In this document: piece after piece, positions 1 to 7,299 of the stretch
Numbering within the stretch: position 1 is the first letter of the stretch
Layout: every line of letters starts with the position of its first letter
Source of the DNA: Candidatus Diapherotrites archaeon CG08_land_8_20_14_0_20_34_12
GTDB lineage: Archaea; Iainarchaeota; Iainarchaeia; Iainarchaeales; 0-14-0-20-34-12
Reading direction: 5' to 3'
NCBI GenBank assembly: GCA_002779065.1
Contig: PEXL01000038.1
Coordinates: 1-24,937, forward strand
DNA length: 24,937 nucleotides
Translations under genes and position numbers: made by a program
Notes under the pieces: generated by a model
The model's database searches: none
What the model was told of the DNA's origin: nothing
The model's input: only the letters and a program-made list of their open reading frames with translations

Positions 1-129
1 CCTGGTTTTATTGAAGGTATTTGCTTTCATTCCAATATCAATGCATTCCTGGCAGGCTTGATTGCTCAAACTAATTGTTCTTTCTAGGTCATCATTTCCG
101 ATGACTTCAGTTCTTATTGCTATTTGCAT
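1..129 (-). CDS. N-terminal fragment of an unidentified protein, cut by the window edge
   Basis: Reading leftward from the ATG at 129, 43 codons stay open to the window edge. The protein begins MQIAIRTEVIGNDDLERTIS and continues with a Cys-x2-Cys-like segment (ACQEC). I do not recognise the family. An AT-rich TATA-like stretch (about 201-212 on this strand) would have lain about 35 nt ahead of this ATG before the 44-bp tandem duplication at 104-192 pushed it away. The duplication leaves a second copy of the start codon and first eight codons at 150-173, which then runs out of frame to a TAG at 120-122. The choice of 129 rests on the long open frame beyond it. Confidence 0.5.
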   Translation of the reverse strand, partial: MQIAIRTEVIGNDDLERTISLSNQACQECIDIGMKANTFNKTR

Positions 130-192
130 AACAATCCATTACAACAAACTTCAGTTCTTATTGCTATTTGCATAACAATCCATTACAACAAA
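104..192. repeat. 44-bp perfect tandem duplication over a start codon
   Basis: Two adjacent copies with a 44-bp period (104-147 and 148-191, with identity continuing to 192). Each copy contains the leftward ATG and first eight codons of the gene at 1-129 plus its leader. Because 44 is not a multiple of three, the outer copy encodes only a 17-residue peptide whose stop overlaps the region of the inner ATG. Confidence 0.9.
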
Positions 193-286
193 TTTCTTTA
201 TTTGATAAATATTGCATCACTTAGGGTTCAGCCATGCATTCCTAACACTAAGAGGTATTGCTCTTTTGATATATAAACGATTTGAG

Positions 287-306
287 AGAGTAGATTTCCG
301 CTGAAT
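287..306 (+). repeat. Dispersed 20-bp repeat, copy 1
   Basis: AGAGTAGATTTCCGCTGAAT, identical to 24562-24581. It lies about 10-15 nt after a TATA-like ATATATAAA (269-277) in otherwise empty sequence between two divergent genes. No match to either flank extends past the 20 bp. Function unknown; it could be part of a small RNA or a dispersed repeat family. Confidence 0.6.
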
Positions 307-376
307 AGACAGAAATAAGAATGTTTCACTTTTATATTCCTTCAGACTACAACTTTAAAAGCAGTGGAATTATTTA

Positions 377-387
377 TTTTAAATATA
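377..387 (+). promoter_or_regulatory. Probable valS TATA box
   Basis: TTTTAAATATA fits an archaeal TATA element. Transcription would start near 405-410, giving valS a leader of about 75 nt, unlike most genes here whose TATA boxes sit only 25-30 nt from the start codon. The rest of 193-460 holds the 20-bp repeat and the leader hairpin, and no gene that I can support. Confidence 0.5.
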
Positions 388-442
388 TTGCATATTTACC
401 CTCTTATGAGAACCAAAAAAAGAAGGTGAAGCGGCAATTCAT

Positions 443-463
443 CACTGCAACAAGATTGCAGTG
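443..463 (+). promoter_or_regulatory. Perfect hairpin in the valS leader
   Basis: CACTGCAA (443-450) and TTGCAGTG (456-463) form an 8-bp perfect stem with a 5-nt loop. It ends 18 nt before the valS ATG at 482 and just ahead of the GTGAT that probably serves as ribosome-binding site (471-475). It may affect translation initiation or mRNA processing. The stem contains an in-frame GTG (461), which argues against that codon being the start. Confidence 0.5.
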
Positions 464-481
464 TTCCCTTGTGATATAATT

Positions 482-2920
482 ATGGCTCAGCTTGATTTAC
501 ATACTGTAGAGAAAAAATGGCAAAAGCATTGGGACTTAGAAAAAACCAATGCATTTATCAGGGAATCAAATAAGCCGCTTTTTTGCATAGATGTCCCTCC
601 GCCAACTGTCAGTGGGAGAATGCATTTAGGGCATGCTTTAGGATACACACAAGCTGATGTTATCGCTAGATATAAAAAAATGCAAGGCTTCAATCTGTTT
701 TATCCTTTCGGGTTCGATGATAATGGATTGGCAACAGAACGCTTTGTTGAAAAGGAATTGAATATTAGAGGAAATACATTGCAAAGAAGTGAATTCACCA
801 AGCTTTGTTTAGAACATACAAAAAAGGCTGAAGAAGAATTAATGCATGATTTCAAAGCATTAGGATTAGCTGCGGATTGGTCACTTGTTTATAGAACAAT
901 AAGTGAGGAAGTAAGGGAAATAGCACAGCATTCATTTTTAGATATTTATACTAAGGGAAGGGCATACAGAAAAGAATCCCCGCACATGTTTTGCACAACA
1001 TGCAATACCGCAGTTGCGCAGGCAGAATTAGAAGATTCAGAAAAGGAAAGCTATTTTATTGATCTTTTATTTGAATTGGAAAATAAGGAGAAAATTACAA
1101 TTAGCACAACAAGGCCAGAGATGTTAGCGGCTTGCATTTCTATTTTTGTGCATCCTGATGATAAAAGATATTTAGGATTAGTTGGGAAAAAAGCAAAGGT
1201 CCCTATCTTCAACAATTGGGTGGCAATAAGAAAAGATGCAAGGGTAAATCCAGAAAAAGGCACTGGGATTGTAATGTGTTGTACCTTTGGTGATCAAACA
1301 GACATGGAATGGTATAAAGCCCATAACCTTGAATTAAAAATTATAATAAATGAAAATGGAACCTTAAATGAAAAAGCTGGCACTTACAAAGGAATGAAAA
1401 TAAAGGAAGCAAGGGAAAGGATAACTGCTGAATTGGAAAAATTAGGATTAACATCAGGAAAAAAGAAAATTGTGCATGCAGTAAACGTTCATGAAAGATG
1501 CAAAACAGATATTGAATTTTTAGTTACAAAACAGTGGTTCATAAAATATTTAGATTTAAAACAAGAATTCCTAAATCAGGCTAAACAGATCAATTGGAAT
1601 CCAAAACACATGATTTCCCGCTTGGAAAATTGGATTTCAGGATTGCAGTGGGACTGGTGCATTTCAAGGCAAAGATTTTTCGGCGTTCCTTTCCCTGTTT
1701 GGTACTGCAAGAAATGCGGGGCAATAAAATTAGCAGATGAGAAAGATCTGCCTGTTGATCCACTAAAAGATACTCCAAAAGAGGTATGTGAAAAATGCGG
1801 TTCAAAGGAATTTGAACCAGAAAAAGATGTGCTTGATACCTGGTTTACCTCATCACTAACGCCGCAAATAAATGCTAAATGGAAGATTGATGAAAAGTTA
1901 TTTGAAAAAATATATCCGCTTGATTTAAGGCCGCAAGGGCATGATATAATTACTTTATGGGCATTTAACACAATTGTGAAATCCTATCTGCACCATAAAA
2001 GCATTCCCTGGAAAAACATGATGGTAAATGGCTGGGCATTAGATGCTAAAGGGAGAAAGATGAGTAAATCTTTGGGCAATGTAGTAAAACCGCGGGAAGT
2101 AATTGAAAAATACAGTGCTGATGCTTTGAGATATTGGGCGTGTTCTGTTGTTTTAGGGGAGGATGTTCCTTATAATGAAAAAGAATTTGTAGCAGCCATA
2201 AGGTTGATAAATAAAATATACAATTCTAGCAAATTCGTAAATTTAGTAACGGAAAATGCAAGCTATGAAAAATTGACAGAGAAGAAAAAGAAATATGCTT
2301 CTGAAGATTTATGGATTTTAAGCAGATTAAATTCAGTAATAAAATCAAGTACTGAAAACATGGAAAATTATAATTTCTCAAGGGCATTAGCTGAAACACG
2401 GGATTTCTTCTGGCTTGAGTTTTGTGACATGTATATTGAAGAAGTAAAAGATAGAATTTATTCTGGAACTGAAGAAGAAAAACAAACAGCGCAATTTGTA
2501 CTGATTGAAACATTTTTAACAGTGCTTAAATTATTCACTCCGTTTATGCCTCATATCACTGAGGAATGTTATCAGTCTTTAAATGCATTAAATAAAAAAA
2601 GTAGAAGCATTACTATTGAAAAATACCCGAAAACAGACTCTTCTTTAATAAATGAATTCTATGAAAAAATGGGAGAGCTTAAAATGGAAATCATAAGCAG
2701 CATTAGAAAATATAAGAATTCAAAAGGAATGGCTCTGAATAAGGAATTAAAGAAAGTAATAATTTATTTAGAAGATGGGAAACTTAAGGAATATTTAGAA
2801 CCTGTTAAAGGAACCATCAGTAAAACTTGTAAGATACAATCTTTGGAAATTGAGGTAGGAAAAGCTAAGGGGGCAATAATAGAAATTAATAAGCAAATAG
2901 CGTTATTAATTGAGGAGTAA
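482..2920 (+). CDS. valS: Valyl-tRNA synthetase
   Basis: Cytoplasmic class I aminoacyl-tRNA synthetase that charges tRNA-Val. The 812-residue protein has the HIGH-type signature HLGH at residues 48-51 after PPPTVSG, the CP1 editing-domain marker TTRPE, a GTGIVMCCTFGD editing motif, a Cys-x2-Cys element (CTTC), a second zinc-knuckle pair (CKKC and CEKC), DTWFTSSL, and the KMSKS signature at 526-530 (GRKMSKSLGN), followed by an anticodon-binding helical domain. It is somewhat shorter than the usual archaeal ValRS of about 870-900 residues; the C-terminal coiled coil is reduced to a short charged tail. I chose the ATG at 482 because the in-frame GTG at 461 lies inside a leader hairpin and adds seven residues not typical of the family, whereas GTGAT at 471-475 is well placed for 482. 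Confidence 0.96.
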   Translation: MAQLDLHTVEKKWQKHWDLEKTNAFIRESNKPLFCIDVPPPTVSGRMHLGHALGYTQADVIARYKKMQGFNLFYPFGFDDNGLATERFVEKELNIRGNTLQRSEFTKLCLEHTKKAEEELMHDFKALGLAADWSLVYRTISEEVREIAQHSFLDIYTKGRAYRKESPHMFCTTCNTAVAQAELEDSEKESYFIDLLFELENKEKITISTTRPEMLAACISIFVHPDDKRYLGLVGKKAKVPIFNNWVAIRKDARVNPEKGTGIVMCCTFGDQTDMEWYKAHNLELKIIINENGTLNEKAGTYKGMKIKEARERITAELEKLGLTSGKKKIVHAVNVHERCKTDIEFLVTKQWFIKYLDLKQEFLNQAKQINWNPKHMISRLENWISGLQWDWCISRQRFFGVPFPVWYCKKCGAIKLADEKDLPVDPLKDTPKEVCEKCGSKEFEPEKDVLDTWFTSSLTPQINAKWKIDEKLFEKIYPLDLRPQGHDIITLWAFNTIVKSYLHHKSIPWKNMMVNGWALDAKGRKMSKSLGNVVKPREVIEKYSADALRYWACSVVLGEDVPYNEKEFVAAIRLINKIYNSSKFVNLVTENASYEKLTEKKKKYASEDLWILSRLNSVIKSSTENMENYNFSRALAETRDFFWLEFCDMYIEEVKDRIYSGTEEEKQTAQFVLIETFLTVLKLFTPFMPHITEECYQSLNALNKKSRSITIEKYPKTDSSLINEFYEKMGELKMEIISSIRKYKNSKGMALNKELKKVIIYLEDGKLKEYLEPVKGTISKTCKIQSLEIEVGKAKGAIIEINKQIALLIEE

Positions 2921-2974
2921 GGCCGATAAAAAGCCCGAGATAATATTAAATAAAGGTTAAGGAAACATGATACT

Positions 2975-3508
2975 ATGAAGCTGAAAAAAATCATTTTACT
3001 GGTAATAATTATTGCTGCAGTTTATTTCTTCTATTGGAATACTGATTTCGGTGCGGCAAATCAAAAACTTAAAACACTTGATGGAAAATATCTTAATGGT
3101 GTAATGCCTATTGAAGAAAAACTGAATGAGTACAAGACTGAATTGGGGAAATTAAAAAATGAATATACTTTCAAAGGCCCTTCTGCAGAGAAAAATGCAA
3201 TAAATGCACTTATTGATATGCGATTAAAAACAATAGAATTAATAGATGCACAAAAGGATGTTGATTCAAAATATAAATTATTGAACGCGGCGGATGCTGA
3301 TTGTAAAAGTATTTACTTTACTGATTTGATTGCGGCATATGATTCTTGGGGAGCAGAATTGGATTCAATAACAAAGATGGTATCAAAATTCGAAAAAGAC
3401 TTTGCACAATATAAAAATGATTCTTACTTAAATAATTTGAAAGATAGCATGGTTGGAATGAAACAAGGGATTGGAAATCAAAAACAAGTTTTAAACGAAA
3501 ATTGCTAG
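2975..3508 (+). CDS. Membrane-anchored coiled-coil protein of unknown function
   Basis: The 177-residue protein has a short basic N terminus (MKLKK) and one hydrophobic segment at about residues 6-20, typical of a signal anchor or uncleaved signal peptide. The rest is charged and helical, rich in Lys, Glu, Leu and Asn, and is probably extracytoplasmic coiled coil. It has two cysteines, one mid-protein (DADCKS) and one as the final residue, which could form a disulfide if exported. It lies 54 nt after valS with no clear promoter and may be cotranscribed. I do not recognise a family. Confidence 0.7.
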   Translation: MKLKKIILLVIIIAAVYFFYWNTDFGAANQKLKTLDGKYLNGVMPIEEKLNEYKTELGKLKNEYTFKGPSAEKNAINALIDMRLKTIELIDAQKDVDSKYKLLNAADADCKSIYFTDLIAAYDSWGAELDSITKMVSKFEKDFAQYKNDSYLNNLKDSMVGMKQGIGNQKQVLNENC

Positions 3509-3586
3509 TTTGTGTTTTGAATTTCACTGAATTGATTTTAATAAACTAACAGTTTCCTAATATTCTAACAACAAGTAATGGTTAGC

Positions 3587-4198
3587 ATGAAAGTAATAAA
3601 AGAAGGGGCTGAAGCAAAACTTTTTCTCACAGATTTTGAAGGCAGAAAAGCAGTACTCAAAAAGAGGGTAAATAAAAGGTACAGAAACAAAGTATTGGAT
3701 AATTCATTAATAAAGAAAAGAACCCGGCAGGAGTATTCATTGCTCAATAAGGCAAATAATTATGGGGTAAGAGTTCCTCTTACTTATTCACTTGATGTAA
3801 AAAATGGTTCTCTCCTTATGGAATTTATTGACGGATTGCGATTGAAAGATTATCTAAACAAAGGAAAAAATAAATTGAGTGCGTGTAAAAAAGTCGGTAA
3901 AAGCATTGCTCGTCTACATAAAAGCAATATAATCCAAGGAGATCTAACCACCAGCAATTTTATTATAAATAATAAAAATGGGCCGGTAATTTTGGATTTT
4001 GGGTTAGGGCAGATAAGCCCAAAAATAGAGGATAAAGCCACTGATTTATTAAATCTTAAAAAGACATTTCTGGCAACTCATTCTAGCATCAAGGAAGGGT
4101 GGAGAACCATAACTAAAGAATATTGCAAGAACTATAAATTAGGGCAAAATGTGCTTATAAAGCTCGAAGAGATAGAAAAAAGAGCCAGGTATAAGTAA
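3587..4198 (+). CDS. bud32: Bud32/PRPK-type KEOPS kinase
   Basis: Small atypical protein kinase/ATPase of the KEOPS complex, which works with Kae1 in t6A37 modification of tRNA. The 203-residue protein has the compact Bud32 layout: a Gly-poor N-lobe loop (EGAEAKLF), VLKKR with the ATP-anchoring Lys, the catalytic loop QGDLTTSN (D119), DFGLG with metal-binding D137, the Bud32-typical DKATDLLNLKK, and a basic tail ending RARYK. It is a stand-alone kinase, not fused to Kae1 as in some archaea. The His normally two residues before the catalytic Asp (HxDLTTSN) is Gln117 here. An ATG nine nt upstream (3578) is an alternative start; 3587 matches the usual N terminus. No other KEOPS subunit is recognisable nearby. 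Confidence 0.93.
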   Translation: MKVIKEGAEAKLFLTDFEGRKAVLKKRVNKRYRNKVLDNSLIKKRTRQEYSLLNKANNYGVRVPLTYSLDVKNGSLLMEFIDGLRLKDYLNKGKNKLSACKKVGKSIARLHKSNIIQGDLTTSNFIINNKNGPVILDFGLGQISPKIEDKATDLLNLKKTFLATHSSIKEGWRTITKEYCKNYKLGQNVLIKLEEIEKRARYK

Positions 4199-4232
4199 TC
4201 CAAAGTTGAAGTTTTTGGCTGTAAAGCGATGG

Positions 4233-4241
4233 TTTATAAAT
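4233..4241 (+). promoter_or_regulatory. TATA box ahead of the ribosomal-protein genes
   Basis: TTTATAAAT in the 139-nt gap between bud32 and the uS15 gene. Transcription would start near 4260, leaving a leader of about 75 nt that carries the GGGTGA ribosome-binding site. It probably drives uS15, the small ORF and eS1. Confidence 0.55.
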
Positions 4242-4337
4242 ATTTCCCAGAAGTATTTGATAGTCTTATTCTAATAGGCGGAACACTGTTTTGCGCTATA
4301 ATAATAAGCTTTTTCATACCAATAAAGGGTGAAAATT

Positions 4338-4757
4338 TTGGCTAAAAAAGAAAACAAAGAAAAATCTGAAGAATGGGTTGAATCAAACCCAAAGGAAGTT
4401 GAAGACTTAATTGTTCAGCTAGCTAATGCCGGGCATTCAAAAAGCGAAATCGGGATGATACTTAGAGATCAGCATGGCATTCCCTCTGTAAAGAAAGCTA
4501 CAAGCAAGAAGATTGGCGATATTTTAAAAGAAAACAAACTTGAGGGAGAATTGCCAGAAGATTTAATGAATCTGATTACAAAAGTCGTAAATATTGACAG
4601 GCACTATAATGGAAACAAAAAAGATTATAGTGCAAAACACGGATATATTAATACTACCTCAAAAATAAAAAGATTGGTTGATTATTACAAGAAAAAGAAG
4701 GTATTGCCAAAGGATTGGTATTTCACAATTGAGAAAGGTCAATTGTTGGTAAAGTAA
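4338..4757 (+). CDS. rpsO: Small-subunit ribosomal protein uS15 (archaeal S15/S13e type)
   Basis: Binds 16S rRNA in the small subunit. The 139-residue protein has the archaeal/eukaryotic S15 layout: an extra N-terminal helical domain (EEWVESNPKEVEDLIVQLA, then HSKSEIGMILRDQHGIPSV) followed by the S15 core (NKKDYSAKHGYINTTSKIKR) and the C-terminal YYKKKKVLPKDW. The Arg/Gly-rich N-terminal tail of most archaeal homologues (RRKGKSGS-type) is replaced by a Lys/Glu-rich stretch. The start is taken as TTG at 4338, because GGTGA (4328-4332) lies 5 nt ahead of it; the in-frame GTG at 4329 is itself part of that Shine-Dalgarno motif. Confidence 0.93.
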   Translation: MAKKENKEKSEEWVESNPKEVEDLIVQLANAGHSKSEIGMILRDQHGIPSVKKATSKKIGDILKENKLEGELPEDLMNLITKVVNIDRHYNGNKKDYSAKHGYINTTSKIKRLVDYYKKKKVLPKDWYFTIEKGQLLVK

Positions 4758-4776
4758 ATAGCATAATTGCATAAGC

Positions 4777-4890
4777 ATGAAATATGAAATTGCGTTAAAG
4801 GGAAAAAAGAAGATATTGAAAAAGGGCGATGAACCTTTAAAAAGAATATTAAAAATAATTGATGATGAAATTTTACTTATGAGAAAGTGA
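4777..4890 (+). CDS. 37-residue basic ORF between two ribosomal-protein genes
   Basis: ATG at 4777 gives a 37-residue, Lys/Ile/Leu-rich peptide (starts MKYEIALKGKKK, ends DDEILLMRK). It begins 19 nt after the uS15 stop and ends 4 nt before the eS1 ATG, so it fills the gap with operon-like spacing. No Shine-Dalgarno motif precedes it. I recognise no family. It could be a genuine small protein, a degraded remnant, or chance; fit to the gap is the main support. Confidence 0.4.
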   Translation: MKYEIALKGKKKILKKGDEPLKRILKIIDDEILLMRK

Positions 4891-4894
4891 TTAT

Positions 4895-5488
4895 ATGGCT
4901 AAAATGCAAGCAGTTGTTGATAAGTGGAAAAGAAAGATTTGGTTTACTATTTTAGCACCAAAATCATTTGATTTACGGGAGATAGGGGAAACTCCTGCAG
5001 TAAAGGACGTAAATTTGATTAACAGAGTCATTCTTATAAACCTTGGAATGATTACTGGGCAGAAAAATTTCAAGCACATAATAATGCTTTTCAAAGTAAA
5101 TTCTGTAAAAGGAACTAATGCATATACTGATATTGAGGGCCATAAAATTAATCCAGGATATATTCACAGATTAGTAAGCAGAAGAAAGAGCAAAATTTCA
5201 GATACTTTAACAGTTGAAACTGCAGACAATAAAAAAGTAAAGGTAAGCGCATTAACTTTAACTGGGGTAAAGGTTGAAAGAAATAAAGAAACCAGAATAA
5301 GAAAACTAATGAAAGAAGCTATTATAGAAAAAGCGAAACACTGCGCATATGATAACTTTGTGCAGGAAATGGTTTTTGGAAACCTGGCTTCAGATATTTT
5401 CAAAAAAGTAAAAGACCTTGCACCAATCAAGAGAATTGAGATTACAAAATCAAAAATCTTAACTTCCAATAAAAAAGAGTCAGATTAA
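4895..5488 (+). CDS. rps3ae: Small-subunit ribosomal protein eS1 (S3Ae)
   Basis: Archaeal/eukaryotic-specific protein of the small ribosomal subunit. The 197-residue sequence has the expected core: KWKRKIWFTILAPKSFD near the N terminus, GETPAV, then SRRKSKISDTLTVETADNKK and the C-terminal PIKRIEITKSK. Length is typical of archaeal eS1. The start ATG is preceded by GTGA (4887-4890), which is also the stop region of the small ORF before it. It is the third member of a probable uS15-ORF-eS1 transcription unit. Confidence 0.95.
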   Translation: MAKMQAVVDKWKRKIWFTILAPKSFDLREIGETPAVKDVNLINRVILINLGMITGQKNFKHIIMLFKVNSVKGTNAYTDIEGHKINPGYIHRLVSRRKSKISDTLTVETADNKKVKVSALTLTGVKVERNKETRIRKLMKEAIIEKAKHCAYDNFVQEMVFGNLASDIFKKVKDLAPIKRIEITKSKILTSNKKESD

Positions 5489-5544
5489 GTTAATTAATCT
5501 GATTTACCTAGTTATTTTATTATGCAATACTATTATGGGTAAAT

Positions 5545-6227
5545 ATGACTTCAATACTTGAAGTGGCTTTTTTACTAATTACATTAGGACTATTTTCAAT
5601 AATAAGCCACAAGAAAAGGCTTCTTAGTTTTGATGGAATAATGATTGGAAATATCATTGGCCTAATTGTTTTTTTAAATGGGGGGCTGCATGCTTTTTCT
5701 ACTCTCTTGTTGTTTTTTATGGTTGCAGAAATTGCAACAATTTATCCTAAAGCAAAAAAGAAGCATGAACAAAGAAATGAGTGGAATATCTTAGGTAATG
5801 GAGGGCCTGCTGCCTTAGCTATTCTTTTTGGCTTCAAAATAGCCTTCTTTGGGGCTGTAGCAGCTGCCTTGGCGGACACTCTTTCCTCAGAAATAGGCAT
5901 TTTATCAAAAAAAAGCCTGTTTTAATCACTAATTTAAAGAAAGAAGTAGAACCAGGGACAGATGGCGGAGTAACTATTCTGGGCATCTTAGCAGCGGTTG
6001 TAGGGGCTTCTTTGATAGCTTTAAGTGCATTTTATGCATTTCCTAATGCCTATCTTGCCGTAATATTGATTGTTTCCGGTGTTTTAGGCTCTTTATTCGA
6101 TTCTATCCTTGGTGCAAGGTTTGAAATAAAGGGGCAATTAAACAACACGCAGGTTAATTTCCTGGGTTCTTTATGCGGCGCTACTTTATCTTTAATAGCT
6201 TGCTCTTTATTGGGAATTAACATTTGA
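5545..6227 (+). pseudogene. DUF92/TIGR00297 membrane protein, frameshifted at an A8 run
   Basis: DUF92 proteins are polytopic membrane proteins related to VTE6-type isoprenyl-phosphate kinases; the archaeal role is not established. Frame one (5545-5925) covers the first helices up to ADTLSSEIGILSKK, then stops. The second part continues in another frame from about 5915 (KPVLITNLKKEVEPGTDGG, later SLFDSILGARFE and NNTQVNFLGSL) to the TGA at 6227; these are the family's conserved C-terminal motifs in the right order. The break is at the A8 run 5907-5914; nine A's would join SKKKPVLITN and give an intact protein of about 227 residues. The lesion could be a true mutation, a homopolymer sequencing error, or slippage-dependent expression. 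Confidence 0.85.
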
Positions 6228-6256
6228 GCAGAAAATAGATAAGTGATTAAAAGAGC

Positions 6257-7180
6257 CTATTGTATCTTAACATTCTGCAAACTAAGATTGCTTTTATTCA
6301 AACCAGAAATAAAACCCTGTGAGATAAAATATCCTGCTTCAGAAAATAAATTTCCGAGTTTAAAATCAGATTCTGAAAAATCTTTTAAGGCTGCTTCCCC
6401 TTTTATGCCTGCCAAATCTGCTGCTTTTTCTATTGCTTCTTTTCTTGACCCTAATGCATCAATCAAACCGATATCTAAAGCCTGCTTTCCTGTCAAAAAT
6501 CTTCCATCTGCAATCTCAGTAAATTCTTTCAAATTCAATTTATCCTTTCTGAATTCTTTCACTAAATCTTTAAATTCAACAAAGATATCGCCCATTGCAT
6601 CATAAAACATTTTTTTCTCTTCTGCAGTCATTTCTCTGAAAGGATTTCCAATATCCTTATATTTTCCCTGTTTCAAAACCTCAAATTTTAATCCTAGCTT
6701 TTCCATCAATCCTTCATAATTTGGCAGAATTGAAATTACCCCAATACTTCCGGTAAGGGAAGAGGAATCAGCCATTATGTAATCAGATGATGCTGCAATT
6801 AAATAGGCCCCGCTAGCCCCTTCATCGGAAATCCAGGAAATTACTGGTTTTTTTGCATTTTGCACTGCTTCAACAATTTGTTTTGATGCAACTACTGAAC
6901 CACCCGGAGAATTAATCTCAAGAAGGATTGCAGAAACACTTGAATCCTTATCCGCCTTTTCTATTTCAGAAACAATATCAAAAGCGCTTTTTGCGGGAAA
7001 AAAAGTGGAACCATAATTTGAAATTTCGCTATCTATCTTTACTAAAGCTATGTTATTACCAAGGAATAAACTAATTGAATCAGCAGTACCAGGAAAAAAT
7101 AGGGCTGAAAGAATTACTGCTAACCCTATAAGCATGAATACTGCGACAACAATTATCAAAAATATCTTTTTATTATCCAT
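6257..7180 (-). CDS. sppA: Signal peptide peptidase SppA-type membrane protease
   Basis: Membrane-bound Ser/Lys-dyad protease of family S49 that degrades signal peptides and other membrane-released peptides. The 307-residue short form has an N-terminal membrane anchor at about residues 6-29, the ClpP-like core with INSPGGS (90-95), the nucleophile S123 in EGASGAY, GSIGVIS, and the probable general base K175 in GKYKD. The Ser-Lys spacing of 52 equals that of the Bacillus S147/K199 pair. The ATG at 7180 is chosen over the in-frame GTG at 7192 because a TATA-like element (about 7203-7212) lies about 27 nt from it, suggesting a leaderless transcript. It converges with the DUF92 gene, leaving 29 nt between the stops. 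Confidence 0.93.
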   Translation of the reverse strand: MDNKKIFLIIVVAVFMLIGLAVILSALFFPGTADSISLFLGNNIALVKIDSEISNYGSTFFPAKSAFDIVSEIEKADKDSSVSAILLEINSPGGSVVASKQIVEAVQNAKKPVISWISDEGASGAYLIAASSDYIMADSSSLTGSIGVISILPNYEGLMEKLGLKFEVLKQGKYKDIGNPFREMTAEEKKMFYDAMGDIFVEFKDLVKEFRKDKLNLKEFTEIADGRFLTGKQALDIGLIDALGSRKEAIEKAADLAGIKGEAALKDFSESDFKLGNLFSEAGYFISQGFISGLNKSNLSLQNVKIQ

Positions 7181-7202
7181 AATAAACAGCACATTAAACC
7201 TA

Positions 7203-7277
7203 TGTATTTAACGTATTGGTTAAATACTAGAAGGGCAGTATAATTTTAAATACAATTTATTTGCATATATAAATATT
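7203..7277. promoter_or_regulatory. Divergent promoters of sppA and carS
   Basis: In the sppA-carS gap, GTTAAATACA read on the minus strand (7203-7212) lies about 27 nt from the sppA ATG, and ATATATAAATATT on the plus strand (7265-7277) lies about 29 nt before the carS ATG. Both spacings predict very short or absent leaders. A second TTTAAATACA (about 7246-7255, plus strand) is a weaker alternative. Confidence 0.5.
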
Positions 7278-7299
7278 ATTTGGATTTTTAGGGAATAAA

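Noticed and set aside
461..481. GTG start for valS at 461
   Set aside because: The codon lies in the stem of a perfect hairpin and the added residues do not resemble ValRS N termini; the ATG at 482 has a better-placed ribosome-binding site.
4229..4345. 38-codon ORF with a hydrophobic segment (starts MVYKYFPEVF) between bud32 and uS15
   Set aside because: It contains the TATA box for the ribosomal-protein genes, has no ribosome-binding site, and overlaps the uS15 start; more likely untranslated leader.
5915..6227. Second half of DUF92 as an independent gene
   Set aside because: It contains only the C-terminal family motifs in continuous order after the first half and has no own promoter or ribosome-binding site.
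6243..6605. Forward-strand open frames such as this one opposite sppA, and similar ones opposite secDF, DP1, DP2 and valS
   Set aside because: They are antisense shadows of strongly conserved genes and show no recognisable protein features.
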